Below, piece after piece: positions 17,475-26,240 of a DNA stretch of 64,000 nt. The stretch is from Rhizobium sp. CF080 (lineage in GTDB: Bacteria > Pseudomonadota > Alphaproteobacteria > Rhizobiales > Rhizobiaceae): positions 1 through 64,000 of the forward strand of contig NZ_AKKC02000005.1 in NCBI RefSeq assembly GCF_000282095.2. The letters run 5' to 3'. The stretch's first letter is position 1, and every line of letters begins with the position of its first letter. A program made the translations under genes and the position numbers. The notes under the pieces were generated by a model, which was given only the letters and a program-made list of their open reading frames with translations, was not told the DNA's origin and searched no databases.

Positions 17475-17683
17475 CTATCTGAACTCGGCCGCCATCGCCG
17501 TCCGTTCTCCTGCGATCGCCATGTCGGATCTTGGGATCTGGAGCATGAGGTCAATAAAGCCTTGGCGATCGGTTCTTTTGTAAGAGAGAAAGGCTCATCG
17601 ACGGCGCGCGCAATGGTTTGTTCCACCAATTGTCTTTGCGCCTCTTCGGTATCAACAAGATGCTGTGCCCAGTTCATCGGCAT
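17475..17683 (-). pseudogene. Frameshifted small hypothetical protein
   Basis: The first frame gives MPMNWAQHLVDTEEAQRQLV then QTIARAVDEPFSLTKEPIA. A shift near 17560 is needed to continue GFIDLMLQIPRSDMAIAGER and TAMAAEFR to a stop at 17475. Without the shift the tail is incoherent. Function unknown. Confidence 0.4.
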
Positions 17684-17921
17684 TGGCCGAAGATCTGGAA
17701 ACGAGAAATTGCTGGAAAATCGGGAGACGCCCCGTGCTCCTCCTATCTTTTTTGCAATCGGAACACGTGTCACCCCGCGGCCATCAGCGCCGACCACTTC
17801 GGTGCAGACGATGGAGGAAGCATGCTCACTTTGGGGAGGATTCCAAAACAGGCGCGCGGCACGAAGTCGGCATCAGTGGGGTGGCGTGGGCTATATCGGG
17901 GTCCCTCGCTGGAGCCGCGCT

Positions 17922-18158
17922 CTAACCCAAGTTCAACGAAGATCGAAATGGCACGACCTTAGCGACGGTCCCATCGTCGGTCGTTATCTCGAACTGGTGG
18001 TCACCAATGATATCCCCCTTCAACACTTTCTCGGAAATAATCTCGCGAGCGGCTTTGATGGCTTCCTCATAAGCGATACCAGGAGTGGCCAGTTCGGTTC
18101 CATCCGGATCTTTCTCGAGGATACCGTCTTTGCGGACGTGGAAATAATACCTGGGCAT
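17922..18158 (-). CDS. DUF6894 small protein
   Basis: 78 residues beginning MPRYYFHVRKDG, the hallmark of DUF6894, with DPDGTELATPGIAYEEAIKA then REIISEKV, and the C-terminal FEITTDDGTVAKVVPFRSSL. Very common and multicopy in Rhizobiales; molecular role unknown. The start at 18158 is fixed by the conserved MPRYFFH opening. Confidence 0.88.
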   Translation of the reverse strand: MPRYYFHVRKDGILEKDPDGTELATPGIAYEEAIKAAREIISEKVLKGDIIGDHQFEITTDDGTVAKVVPFRSSLNLG

Positions 18159-18499
18159 GTCTTCTCCGTAAGAAGGACGAGCACAACTGCGCCCAAAGCC
18201 GACCTCGTTTCCCCGATCACCCGACAACAGCGAGTGCCCAGGCTGAAAGCATCGAAATGTAGCAAAACATACGGCCTTCCGTTTGCGGTTACTGACCTCA
18301 AGGATATAGCCGCCAATTCGCCTCCCGTCTTTGACAAAAGTTATAGAGCGCAGGCGGTCATTCGAGATGAACGCAAGGTTGACCATGCCATAACCGCTTC
18401 ATCGGTCGGGTCCGCGCTCGGCCGAATCGCGAGGGTCGCTGGTGTTCGGAACTATCTTGCGCGCCCGGAGTTCCCGCCCGTGCACAGGCCCACTCAAGG

Positions 18500-18847
18500 A
18501 TGCCGATCATGACCGTCAAAACCATATTGCCAACCGGCTTAGCAATTATTGTCCTAGCCTATCCAGTCGTCGCCCAGAGCCCCGAAGGACCGGAAGCCAC
18601 CGCCTGCAAATCCACCGGCCTTGTTGCTCTGCAAGAGCGGTCGAAGGACATAACTGATCTCGTGTTCGATGCCGACACAATCGCGATCAGCGCTTCCGAA
18701 ACCAAGGTCGGAGATGTGCCGGTAAAAACAGTGATCCTCGGCGATGCCTACATAGCCCGCAACGGCAAGACCACCACGCCCGACCGCTTCGTGTGCCTTT
18801 TGGGTGAAAAGGGAAAAGTGCTCCTTACGTTCTTTACCTCAAAGTAG
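18500..18847 (+). CDS. Exported small protein
   Basis: 115 residues. A signal peptide (MTVKTILPTGLAIIVLAYPV, cleavage after VVA-Q or nearby) precedes a periplasmic domain with two cysteines (ACKSTG near 36 and FVCLLGEKGKVLL near 100) that could form a disulphide. RBS AAGGA stands close before the ATGs; start 18500 or 18509. No family is recognised. A GGAAC-N16-AGTT element near 18446 is a weak EcfG candidate. Confidence 0.65.
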   Translation: MPIMTVKTILPTGLAIIVLAYPVVAQSPEGPEATACKSTGLVALQERSKDITDLVFDADTIAISASETKVGDVPVKTVILGDAYIARNGKTTTPDRFVCLLGEKGKVLLTFFTSK

Positions 18848-19015
18848 GCCGTTGATAACGCCGCCGGTTTGTGCAGCCTCCCTCGTCCATTGGGATTATT
18901 CAGGTCAGTGGGGCGCCAGCTTCCAACCACATCGCGCAGACTAAACGTACGGTTGACATGGATCAAATTGCAACACCCTCGTCATGCTTCTTTCGATAAA
19001 GAATCGCAGTGGAAT

Positions 19016-19405
19016 ATGGACCGTCTGATATTTGAACGAAACATCGCGGAAAAAAACTATCGAATCTGCATACGATTGCGGTCACTGGATGCAACGATAA
19101 TTACATATCAGGCCGCGCGCACGCTCAACGGGCGCGATACGTGGCAAGGTGTGCCCGCCTCGTGGGACGATGTCAGATCAATTATGGATGAAGCATTTGC
19201 TGGGGATTTGGCTCCGTTCCGAACGGCGCAAATTCAAAACAGTGCTGCAGCCAAAGTCTCCTCAACCGGAACCAATCGGCCCGCCGCGTATTCTCAGCAT
19301 GTCGCGAGGGCAAATCCCCCGTCCCCCTCGATAGATTGTTCGATCCCCTCGAACACGCTCTCGCGACGCCCTCCCCTTCAATGTACCAATCCGCAATGTT
19401 TATGA
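19016..19405 (+). CDS. Uncertain hypothetical protein
   Basis: 130 residues: MDRLIFERNIAEKNYRICIR, then ATIITYQAARTLNGRDTWQG, VPASWDDVRSIMDEAF. The first about 70 residues are coherent and the Ser/Pro-rich tail is not, so the gene may be truncated. Confidence 0.35.
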   Translation: MDRLIFERNIAEKNYRICIRLRSLDATIITYQAARTLNGRDTWQGVPASWDDVRSIMDEAFAGDLAPFRTAQIQNSAAAKVSSTGTNRPAAYSQHVARANPPSPSIDCSIPSNTLSRRPPLQCTNPQCL

Positions 19406-19586
19406 GCTTGCTGTCTGGGAGGCAGGGCCCCTACCGGCCCGGCGGTACGCTGCAGATACTCTCATATTTCAAGTGCATGACACACATCCCTTCTTCAACC
19501 GTCTCCGTCGGCGACGTGTCGTCGGGCAAACATTCTGCGAGGTGTTCTTCATCCGAAACAGAGGTGCTCGCGACAGCCTTACAATA

Positions 19587-19832
19587 TCAGGTCTTCACGA
19601 AGCGGACTTTCCCTTCATCTGCCAAGAGGATGCTTTGAAAGCCTGCATCCATAACGGCTCGTCTCATGCCATGAAACTGAGCGCGATTATGAGGGTTCGC
19701 CCAGAAAACTTCGCGAGTGGCGCTTTTGGGAAGAGGTCTGCCGATCGCTTCCTCGATTTCCCCGAAACCCAGAGTTATTTCGGACAGGTTTTCTTTCTCC
19801 AACCTGCTCGTAAGTCCTGAATACTTCCGCAT
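19587..19832 (-). CDS. DUF7662-like small protein
   Basis: 81 residues starting MRKYSGLTSRLEKENLSEIT, then LGFGEIEEAIGRPLPKSA, FWANPHNRAQFHGM and a final strand. This follows the DUF7662 plan (KY-x-L-x2-L, a FxEIE helix, LP-x-SA, W-x-N, then AG). It was found repeatedly near mobile or accessory DNA in Rhizobiales. Its function is unknown. Confidence 0.65.
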   Translation of the reverse strand: MRKYSGLTSRLEKENLSEITLGFGEIEEAIGRPLPKSATREVFWANPHNRAQFHGMRRAVMDAGFQSILLADEGKVRFVKT

Positions 19833-20096
19833 CGTCCCTCTCAAATGAACTACCTCGCGAACGTGGCAGTCACTCTAGTTTGAAGCTTGCCAAAGCGTGG
19901 GCGGGCCGATTTGTTCCGCCGCAATGCGCCGCGCATAAACCGCCTCCGAAGTGTCGAACACGGCGTAAGTGTTAGGAGGGCTCTCGCGCAGAACGAGCGC
20001 CCCACTATTCGGATTTCTGCCCTAAGTGCCTATGAATGATCGAATTCCCAACCCGAGCGCCCCAAACCGTAGCGATCCGGCGCGTACTCTGCGAGA

Positions 20097-20264
20097 ATGG
20101 CGATTGAAGTTCAATTCCGGGAACTCGTGAGGCTGCTCGAACGCGGGGATGAGGTTGAAGCCCTTACTGCCATCATCGAAGTCGCTGACAACCTCATGCT
20201 AGCACGCAGATCGAACGCGGATCTGAGCTCCCTATTGACGGCGTTGCGACGGAACCTGGAATGA
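20097..20264 (+). CDS. Small helical protein
   Basis: 55 residues: MAIEVQFRELVRLLERGDEV, EALTAIIEVADNLMLARRSN, then LSSLLTALRRNLE. It is a fully coherent amphipathic helical hairpin with normal codon use, although very short. Unrecognised. Confidence 0.45.
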   Translation: MAIEVQFRELVRLLERGDEVEALTAIIEVADNLMLARRSNADLSSLLTALRRNLE

Positions 20265-20586
20265 ATCGCCTGCATACCGGTTCACAACAACGACCGCTAA
20301 CGGGCCAAAGCGGAGACGCTGACGTCCGACCGCTAGCCTTCAAGCACCTTACCAGACGAAGAGCGTCGCCAAAAAGCGGCTTTGCTAAGTATTCGCCGAT
20401 CATCCACACGCGGCCCCAGGGCCTATTGGGCAAGAGCGAACGAGATGAGTCTCCTTGGCTAAGAGCTGGCCGCGTAGTCAACGGTTTGATTCAGTTCAAC
20501 CTTCCGTTCGGGAAGGCCCGACGCGTGAGTTGGGAGCATCGATCACGGTTTCCGCCTATGGTGAAAGCGGTCGACAATACGCCACG
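20265..20586. other. No gene seen
   Basis: Open frames on both strands lack coherent composition. I see no hairpin or promoter that I can support. Confidence 0.5.
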
Positions 20587-21018
20587 CTAGCCCCACCTAT
20601 TGTTGCGTTTTCCCTGTCCTGGTGGGACAGCAATCTCAACAGCGGAAAGGCCAGGATGCAGAACCATCTCGCTAAGGGCGGATAAGATGTCGTGGAGCCT
20701 ATATGGTTTTGGGAAGAAGCGGGCGCTGGCAGGCAGTGCGGCGCGCGACGCGTTGTGGCCGCCCGAGGCCACAACAATGGGGATGGACTTGCAAGTGCTG
20801 TCCACCAACCAGGCCAGATCGAGGCCGGAAAGACCACCGGGCATGTCGATATCGGTGACGAGCGCGCCGATCTCATGGTGGCCCAAGACTGCAACGGCTT
20901 CCAAACCACATGTCGCTTCGAGAACGCGATAGCCTTCCTCTTCGAGAGCTTCGCAGAGAAGCATCCGGATCAGTGGCTCGTCTTCGACGACAAGGACAGT
21001 AGGCATTTGCAAGGCCAT
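20587..21018 (-). CDS. Single-domain response regulator (CheY-like)
   Basis: 143 residues, receiver only. VLVVEDEPLIRMLL carries the acidic Mg-binding pair; LVTDIDMPGGLSGLDLA holds the phospho-accepting Asp; VVASGG supplies the Thr/Ser position as Ser; and FFPKPYRLHDI the conserved Lys. No output domain follows, only a 20-residue polar tail, so it probably acts in a phosphorelay or by protein contact, as many rhizobial stress receivers do. The start is ATG 21018 or 21006. A CGAAC-N16-CGTT element lies upstream. Confidence 0.92.
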   Translation of the reverse strand: MALQMPTVLVVEDEPLIRMLLCEALEEEGYRVLEATCGLEAVAVLGHHEIGALVTDIDMPGGLSGLDLAWLVDSTCKSIPIVVASGGHNASRAALPASARFFPKPYRLHDILSALSEMVLHPGLSAVEIAVPPGQGKRNNRWG

Positions 21019-21049
21019 CGCTCGTCTCCTGCGTATCCAGCGATCGGAG

Positions 21050-21074
21050 AACGTGCCGTCGAAGCGGAGGTTCG
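21050..21074 (-). promoter_or_regulatory. Candidate EcfG-type promoter of the receiver gene
   Basis: On the minus strand, CGAAC (21074-21070), 16 bases, CGTT (21053-21050). One mismatch in the -35. It is 31 bases before the start at 21018. Confidence 0.5.
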
Positions 21075-21146
21075 CGTCCGCATAACAGTCTTTGCTAACA
21101 AACTTAATAAAATGCGAACAATCGGCGGACAGGTCGGTGAAGCGTA

Positions 21147-21299
21147 CTAGAACCAATGGGGTTTGCACCCGTTGCACATGACCAGATCGAGGCGGCGCAC
21201 GCGGACTTGGACTTCCCCGGCGTTTGACCGGATGGCGATTGTCGGTGTGCCGCGTGGCCGGCCAAAGATCTGAAGAGGAATGGATTCGACACGGTGCAA
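21147..21299 (-). CDS. Possible short protein with CxxC
   Basis: 50 residues from a TTG: RVESIPLQIFGRPRGTPTIA, IRSNAGEVQVRVRRLDLV, MCNGCKPHWF. The sequence reads like protein but lacks an ATG/GTG, so it may be the end of a truncated gene. Confidence 0.3.
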   Translation of the reverse strand: MHRVESIPLQIFGRPRGTPTIAIRSNAGEVQVRVRRLDLVMCNGCKPHWF

Positions 21300-21373
21300 G
21301 CCGGGTGCAGAAAATCGGGGCCCACCCTCATCTGCAAGTCGGTTCGCATGGAGCGGCTATCATCCACCGCGCA

Positions 21374-21589
21374 TCAATGGGTACCCCCTTCGCCGGCCTT
21401 CAGTTCCACAAGCAACGCGTCGCACGCCAAGCAATCGATACAGATTCCGAACGAATCTTCATCGAACTCCGCTGCGTACTTGCGCTCTCGACAGCAATCG
21501 CAGACGATAGTCCCGCAGCTGGAGCTTCGTCGAAGACCGAGAATTTCGATTTTGTAATTTTCGGTGGGATCGACAGCAAGGCCCGGCAT
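21374..21589 (-). CDS. Small zinc-finger-like protein
   Basis: 71 residues starting MPGLAVDPTENYKIEILGL. CDCC and CIDCLAC provide five cysteines, in a CxxC-x15-CxxC layout typical of zinc ribbons, embedded in an acidic chain. It probably binds zinc; function unknown. GGAGG lies 5-9 bases before the ATG. Confidence 0.6.
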   Translation of the reverse strand: MPGLAVDPTENYKIEILGLRRSSSCGTIVCDCCRERKYAAEFDEDSFGICIDCLACDALLVELKAGEGGTH

Positions 21590-21758
21590 TTTAACCTCCC
21601 TGACCTCAAATCGATGATGAGATAGGTTGACACCTGACAAGATTCTAGGGGCGGCACGATCTGTCATCCGGCTGGTTTTGAAAGTGATGATCCGCTGTCG
21701 TACAGGTCGAAGGCACTTCAAAAATCAAATCGGGAGTTCGGAGGCGCACTGGGACGCG

Positions 21759-21796
21759 CAGCTGACAAGCCTGCGACTGAGCAGGCTTGTCAGCTG
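21759..21796. repeat. Perfect 15-bp inverted repeat
   Basis: CAGCTGACAAGCCTG (21759-21773), loop CGACTGAG, CAGGCTTGTCAGCTG (21782-21796). A long, perfect stem in an intergenic region, without a clear T run on either side. Confidence 0.8.
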
Positions 21797-21910
21797 GTTC
21801 TTAGCTCCGAGCGGAACCAGGGTCCGCCTCCAGCACTCCGTCCGCACTATCCGCGACGGAAACCAACTGCCTCCGTACTATCGGCGACCGGTTTCTCTGA
21901 CGAGCGCTCC

Positions 21911-21935
21911 GGAACATACCGAACTAGTCTTTGTT
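21911..21935 (+). promoter_or_regulatory. Candidate EcfG-type promoter
   Basis: GGAAC (21911-21915), 16 bases, TGTT (21932-21935), 49 bases before the ATG at 21985. Confidence 0.5.
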
Positions 21936-21984
21936 GTATGTGCGGCCGGCGACCGCCGTCTTTCCAATTTTCCCGGAGGGAACC

Positions 21985-22317
21985 ATGTCCAAACGTATTG
22001 CTTCAGTTCTAGCGCTCACCATCGCTGCTACGGTTTTATCCGGGGTTGGGATACCGGCCGCCGCGCAAGACCTTCAGCTCCGTGTTGGGCCTGACGGTAT
22101 CCGGCCCGTCATCAGAGAGCCCCGCGAGCGCGAGCGTGACAGACCGCGGGGCGGGTGCAGCTCGCGAGAAGCACGCGCTGCTGCCCGGGATGAGGGCCTT
22201 CGAGATGCGACAGTGGTACGCGAAACACAGCGAAGCATTACTGTAGAAGGCGTCAACCGCCGTGGACGCGTCGAAACCGTGACGTTTGCAAACGCAAGGG
22301 GGTGCCCGGCACTCTGA
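21985..22317 (+). CDS. Exported small protein
   Basis: 110 residues with a classical signal peptide (MSKRIASVLALTIAATVLSG, cleavage after AAA-Q). The mature part has an Arg-rich REPRERERDRPRGGCS linker, then EARAAARDEGLRDATVV and RETQRSITVEGVNRRGRVE, a helix plus beta pattern resembling PepSY-type modules, ending with a second Cys. GGAGGGAACC precedes the ATG. A hairpin at 22341-22372 follows as a terminator. Confidence 0.75.
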   Translation: MSKRIASVLALTIAATVLSGVGIPAAAQDLQLRVGPDGIRPVIREPRERERDRPRGGCSSREARAAARDEGLRDATVVRETQRSITVEGVNRRGRVETVTFANARGCPAL

Positions 22318-22340
22318 TTGCAAGCCAGACTGACAGCTAT

Positions 22341-22372
22341 AGGGCAGCCGGACATCGACGTCCTGCTGCCCT
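22341..22372 (+). terminator. Hairpin after the exported protein gene
   Basis: AGGGCAGC (22341-22348) pairs with GCTGCCCT (22365-22372), with GGAC/GTCC extending the stem inward. TTCGGCTTT follows. Confidence 0.55.
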
Positions 22373-22494
22373 TCGGCTTTAAACCGTTTGGTCCCAAATG
22401 CGCTCGAGAGGGCCCATGAGGTCGGTTCCCGATTGCTCCCCCGGGATCGGTCCAGTAAGGACTGTTACAAGAGCAGATGTCATAGGAGTGGGAA

Positions 22495-22758
22495 TTGAGG
22501 ATCCTCGTACGAGATAACAATGTCGATCAAGCCTTACGATACTTAAAAAAGAAATTGCAGCAGGAAGGCGTGTTCCGGGAAATGAGACTTCGGGAGCACT
22601 ATGAAAAGCCCTCTGAGAAACGGGCGCGCGAAAAAGCGGAAGGCGTTCGCAGAATCCGCAAGCTTGCACAGAAGAAACTGAACCGCGAGATGGGGATCAG
22701 CACCGCAAAACCCAGAACCCCGCCTCGCCATAAGGATGCAGTCTCCTCAACCCGGTAG
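22495..22758 (+). CDS. rpsU: Ribosomal protein bS21, accessory copy 1
   Basis: 87 residues: [40 protein letters not shown] then [20 protein letters not shown]. This is the bS21 pattern (VxxNNxxxAxRxLKKKxxxEGxxxExxxxxxYEKPSExR). It binds near the 3' end of 16S rRNA and influences mRNA entry. The start must be TTG 22495, because no ATG or GTG is in frame nearby. A second, divergent copy lies at 40361-40600. Confidence 0.9.
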   Translation: MRILVRDNNVDQALRYLKKKLQQEGVFREMRLREHYEKPSEKRAREKAEGVRRIRKLAQKKLNREMGISTAKPRTPPRHKDAVSSTR

Positions 22759-23033
22759 CTGGGTTCTCGTGTTCCGTCGCCTGCTCAATTTAGCGCCTGA
22801 TCGAAAGTGAAGCGCTGACGACCCGACTTGTTCGTGCGTATCTCTGGGAAATGAAGCGCACGAGCCGATCCACATCTCTCGATCTTATGGGCATCGCTGC
22901 GGACTGACCCAACCCGCGATGAACGGACCCTCAGGCGCTTCTCCATCCCAGCACGCCACGGCGCATTAACAAATGTAATTGAACGCCCTTCGCAGAGGCG
23001 TACGTTTGGGGCAACGGTCAGGAGGAGCACCAC

Positions 23034-23267
23034 GTGCGGACACATAATGATTTTTTCCCGGATATCCTTTTTCCAGACGACCTCGCCGTCATGGTGCTAG
23101 CGCACCGGGCTGCGATGGCTCAAACCGGATGCGCCGGCCTTGACCCCGAGGAAGTTGCGAGGATCGCCGTGCGCTTTTATCGAATGGGCCTGGTTGAAGA
23201 GGGAAAGCTCGCGGAGATTACCGGCGAGGTTGCCCGCCGCCATCACGCTGTCCACACTCCTAGCTGA
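23034..23267 (+). CDS. Small hypothetical protein
   Basis: 77 residues from GTG 23034, with AGGAGG 8-13 bases upstream. DFFPDILFPDDLAVMVLAHR is followed by a helix LDPEEVARIAVRFYRMGLVE and EGKLAEITGEVARR. Acidic, helical and unrecognised. A loose EcfG element (TGAAC-N18-CGTT) lies upstream near 22978. Confidence 0.55.
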   Translation: MRTHNDFFPDILFPDDLAVMVLAHRAAMAQTGCAGLDPEEVARIAVRFYRMGLVEEGKLAEITGEVARRHHAVHTPS

Positions 23268-23385
23268 TCCCAGACGGCCACCGACAATCAAAGGAGACAA
23301 CGCTCGAAACGCGGATCAGACAACGCCTCAAATGATCAGTGAGCTCGAAGCGATAGAGGTCTTCCTACACTTGGCGCGGCAGAAG

Positions 23386-23838
23386 CTACAGCTGGGTCGG
23401 TTTGATCGTGTCGGTTGCTATGTACTCGTCGACCACGCCCCGAGCCAGATCCGTTCGACCACGCTCGACTTCTATGACAGTATAGGCCTTCTCATCGCGA
23501 AAGGCACTTGCGTGGCGGGTTGTGACATCTTCGCCGGGCAGTGCGTCGATTTCGAGAAAATCTAGCTCGCGGCTGGCGGCGACAATGCGTGCGTCGCCCG
23601 CGGTCCGGGCCGCGACGACGACCTCTCCTAGTGAGGGCGCATTTTGCCACCTGAAGTCGCCAGCCGGTGCAACGGGCAATAGTCGATAAACATTCAAACT
23701 TTCCCCGTTCTGCGTTGAGGACGCGACCCTCTCGGCATCTTCGATCTGCGCCTTGCTCTCAACAGAGGTGCCAAAACTTGTGGAGCTTACACCGCTGTTT
23801 CTTTCATTCATATCGCCGGATCGTGTTGCGTTCGACAT
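23386..23838 (-). CDS. Hypothetical protein of a rhizobial family
   Basis: 150 residues. After a Ser-rich N-terminus, the core reads NVYRLLPVAPAGDFRWQNAP, GEVVVAARTAGDARIVAASR, ELDFLEIDALPGEDVTTRHA, SAFRDEKAYTVIEVERG. This is an alpha/beta fold seen in hypothetical rhizobial proteins in which the RIVAA helix and TAFRDExLYTV strand are conserved. I chose ATG 23838 because the upstream promoter element ends at 23868; a shorter start at 23811 is possible. Confidence 0.65.
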   Translation of the reverse strand: MSNATRSGDMNERNSGVSSTSFGTSVESKAQIEDAERVASSTQNGESLNVYRLLPVAPAGDFRWQNAPSLGEVVVAARTAGDARIVAASRELDFLEIDALPGEDVTTRHASAFRDEKAYTVIEVERGRTDLARGVVDEYIATDTIKPTQL

Positions 23839-23867
23839 CCTGAACCTCGCTTCGCTGTCGGGATCCA

Positions 23868-23892
23868 AACCGCGCCGGCCAAAACAAGTTCC
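23868..23892 (-). promoter_or_regulatory. Candidate EcfG-type promoter
   Basis: On the minus strand, GGAAC (23892-23888), 16 bases, GGTT (23871-23868), 30 bases before ATG 23838. Confidence 0.45.
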
Positions 23893-24220
23893 GCCTCACG
23901 GCCTCGCACCTGAAAAACTACACTTCTTTCATTGTCTTGATGAAGACGTACTGTCCCGCGCTCCCCTACATCACTGCCTGAAATACAGGCGTTGAGCCAT
24001 CCCCGAGCATCTTCGCGTAAGCCTGTGCATAATCGATTCCAAGAGCCCAGATTGCACAGCTCACCTATCGACGCGATGACGGGGACGCTAACAAACCCCG
24101 CCTCTGGGATCTCCAGGTTCAAACGGGAGGCCGCCAAGCCGGGAGTTGCAAGCACCTTTCTCACGTCGGCAACTAGATCGGTTCAGATCAGCTGAATCGG
24201 GGCTACGCTCGCCACCCCGC
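23893..24220. other. No convincing gene
   Basis: A minus-strand frame across 23808-24164 (MRKVLATPGLAASRLNLEIP) is open but overlaps the promoter and shows no family pattern. Confidence 0.4.
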
Positions 24221-24526
24221 TTAAGCCGTGCGACCAGTTTGCGGCGCCTGGGCCGGGATGACTAAAAGAGTGAGTTGCGTGTCCTCTACCTCGCTAGTGT
24301 GAAGTGCCGAAGCCACACTCAGAACGGGTGCAGTCGCCAAGAACGCGCGTTGGGTGGTGTCTCGAATGAGTAAGTCAGATATGACGGCGTCCATTGCGAT
24401 CTTGGGGTTGCAACCTTCCGGCGGAAGGAAGCCTCGAGGTTCAAGCCCGACCTTAGGACCTAAGTCCCGACACGCCGAGTTCCTGGAACAACTTGATTCC
24501 TTTGGCATTCTGGATGTGAGATCCAT
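24221..24526 (-). CDS. Uncertain hypothetical protein
   Basis: 101 residues. The C-terminal two-thirds (EPRGFLPPEGCNPKIAMDAV, ISDLLIRDTTQRAFLATAPV, TQLTLLVIPAQAP) look protein-like; the N-terminus does not. Unrecognised. Confidence 0.3.
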   Translation of the reverse strand: MDLTSRMPKESSCSRNSACRDLGPKVGLEPRGFLPPEGCNPKIAMDAVISDLLIRDTTQRAFLATAPVLSVASALHTSEVEDTQLTLLVIPAQAPQTGRTA

Positions 24527-24541
24527 CAGGGTAATGCAGTC

Positions 24542-25249
24542 ATGAAAGCGGTTCTAATCGTACTTGGAGGGTCTGTCCTCGCGGTTACAACATTCGCAGG
24601 CGGGCTGATTTCGGCAACTGCGATGTTCACCGCTCGCAATGAGCCAAGCCACTTTGCGAGCACGGACGTTTCCGACCTGTGGACGAGCGAGCCGGTCAAG
24701 ATTGATACCGGCGCGCGGTCCCTCGACCGCGTTGCGGCCCGCCCGGCATCGCCGCGTCCGACCGCACAAGCTAGTTCCGCACTCGGGGGTCCCACCGTTG
24801 CCCAGGCGCGCACGGCGGTCTCTCCGTTTTACGACTCCGGTAATTCTGAAAGCGGTGGAGCGGCCGTTGGCGACACCCAGCCGGGAATGGCGGCAGAGCA
24901 CTTGGAGTGGTGTGCCAGTCGGTATCGCTCTTATCGGCCGCGGGATAATTCTTACACCCCATTCAGCGGCGGACGGCGGCAGTGTGAATCGCCCTATGCG
25001 ATCACGCAACGTGCAGCCGGCCACACCGAAGGAATTCAAGCCATTTCAGAGGCTCCGAGTGGTGAGGACGCGTTTGAAAAAGCGTCCGGCGGAGGGCCTT
25101 TAAAAGAGCAAATCGTCGCCGACCTTGGTCCCTCCACCCTCAGCGAGGAAGAGCATTCCCAGTCTTGCTTCAATCGCTATCGATCATACCGAGTCGCGGA
25201 CAACACCTACCAGCCTGTTAGCGGCGGCCCCCGCCGACAGTGTCAGTAA
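24542..25249 (+). CDS. BA14K-family exported protein with two repeats
   Basis: 235 residues. The N-terminal hydrophobic segment (about 4-28, LIVLGGSVLAVTTFAGGLIS) is a signal or anchor. Two BA14K modules follow, HLEWCASRYRSYRPRDNSYT then PFSGGRRQC (about 120-150), and HSQSCFNRYRSYRVADNTYQ then PVSGGPRRQC (about 205-235). BA14K proteins are Rhizobiales surface or periplasmic proteins first known as Brucella antigens with lectin-like activity. A single module is usual, so the internal duplication is notable. It is followed 27 bases later by another exported-protein gene. Confidence 0.85.
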   Translation: MKAVLIVLGGSVLAVTTFAGGLISATAMFTARNEPSHFASTDVSDLWTSEPVKIDTGARSLDRVAARPASPRPTAQASSALGGPTVAQARTAVSPFYDSGNSESGGAAVGDTQPGMAAEHLEWCASRYRSYRPRDNSYTPFSGGRRQCESPYAITQRAAGHTEGIQAISEAPSGEDAFEKASGGGPLKEQIVADLGPSTLSEEEHSQSCFNRYRSYRVADNTYQPVSGGPRRQCQ

Positions 25250-25276
25250 CAATAAGGGCCTAACCGAGGAAAACCC

Positions 25277-25594
25277 ATGAAAACCAGTATTCTCGCAATA
25301 GCACTGCTGTCGGCGTCCACGCTTGTGGCGCAAGCCCAGACCACACCTGCGCCAACAACCAACGGCAACACGCCCGCTGTTGCGACACCCGGTACGAAGA
25401 ACCCCACCGCCCCGGTCGCAGGTGCCAATAGCTTCACAGAATCGCAGGCCAAGTCTCGCATCGAAGGCGCCGGTTATACCGGGGTGAAGGATCTCAAACT
25501 CGACGACAAGGGTGTCTGGCAGGCGATGGCAATGAAGGATGGAAAATCCGCAGCCGTGTCGCTCGACTACCAGGGCAACGTCGTTTCCAAGTGA
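25277..25594 (+). CDS. Exported PepSY-like protein
   Basis: 105 residues. Signal peptide MKTSILAIALLSASTLVAQA, a Thr/Pro/Ala-rich linker (about 22-50), then a compact domain SFTESQAKSRIEGAGYTGVK, DLKLDDKGVWQAMAMKDGKS, VSLDYQGNVVSK. The repeated strand-turn-strand with W and a final GNV resembles PepSY periplasmic modules. GAGGAAAACCC precedes the ATG. It is likely periplasmic; the partner is unknown. Confidence 0.78.
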   Translation: MKTSILAIALLSASTLVAQAQTTPAPTTNGNTPAVATPGTKNPTAPVAGANSFTESQAKSRIEGAGYTGVKDLKLDDKGVWQAMAMKDGKSAAVSLDYQGNVVSK

Positions 25595-25625
25595 CAAGCA
25601 AAACTTCTGAAAGAAGGGCATACCA

Positions 25626-26231
25626 ATGAAAACTGTAACCGGACTTTTTGACGACTACACTGATGCAAGTGCGGCTGTCAGCGCACTTGAAGCCCGTGGT
25701 ATCCCATCAGCGGACATCAGCATCGTGTCCAATAATGCTGGCGACTACCACAAGAAAGGCGACAGCAACGCCGCCGAGGGTGCTGGCACGGGTGCCGGCA
25801 TCGGCGCTGTCGTGGGTGGTGCAGGCGGTCTCCTGACAGGGCTTGGGATCATGGCCATTCCGGGGGTCGGTCCCGTGGTTGCCGCTGGGTGGCTGGCCGC
25901 CACCGCGCTCGGCGCGGTGACAGGTGCCGTGGCGGGCGGAGCAGCCGGTGGATTGATCGGTGCACTCACAGACTCTGGCGTGCCAGAGGAGCACGCCCAC
26001 GTCTACGCCGAAGGTGTGCGCCGCGGCGGCACCTTGGTCACGGCCAGGGTTGATGACAACCTTCAGACTGAAGCCGAAGCGATTTTGAAGAAGTCCAACT
26101 GGGTCGATCCGGTCGAGCGCCGACGGGCGTATTCCGAGCAGGGCTGGACACAATTCGACTCGGCGGCGCAGCCTTTTGGTCCCGCCGAGATCGAGCAGGA
26201 GCGGCGCCGTTACCCACGTCGTACACTCTGA
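25626..26231 (+). CDS. General stress protein 17M-like membrane protein
   Basis: 201 residues. The N-terminal YflT/GSP17M domain reads KTVTGLFDDYTDASAAVSAL, EARGIPSADISIVSNNAGDY. A long Gly/Ala-rich membrane-like region (about 55-120: GAGTGAGIGAVVGGAGG through GAVAGGAAGGLIGAL) follows, then the conserved GVPEEHAHVYAEGVRRGGTL, VTARVDDN segment. These proteins are induced by general stress and low temperature in many bacteria. It is followed by a clear terminator. Confidence 0.85.
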   Translation: MKTVTGLFDDYTDASAAVSALEARGIPSADISIVSNNAGDYHKKGDSNAAEGAGTGAGIGAVVGGAGGLLTGLGIMAIPGVGPVVAAGWLAATALGAVTGAVAGGAAGGLIGALTDSGVPEEHAHVYAEGVRRGGTLVTARVDDNLQTEAEAILKKSNWVDPVERRRAYSEQGWTQFDSAAQPFGPAEIEQERRRYPRRTL

Positions 26232-26240
26232 AAATCTCAG

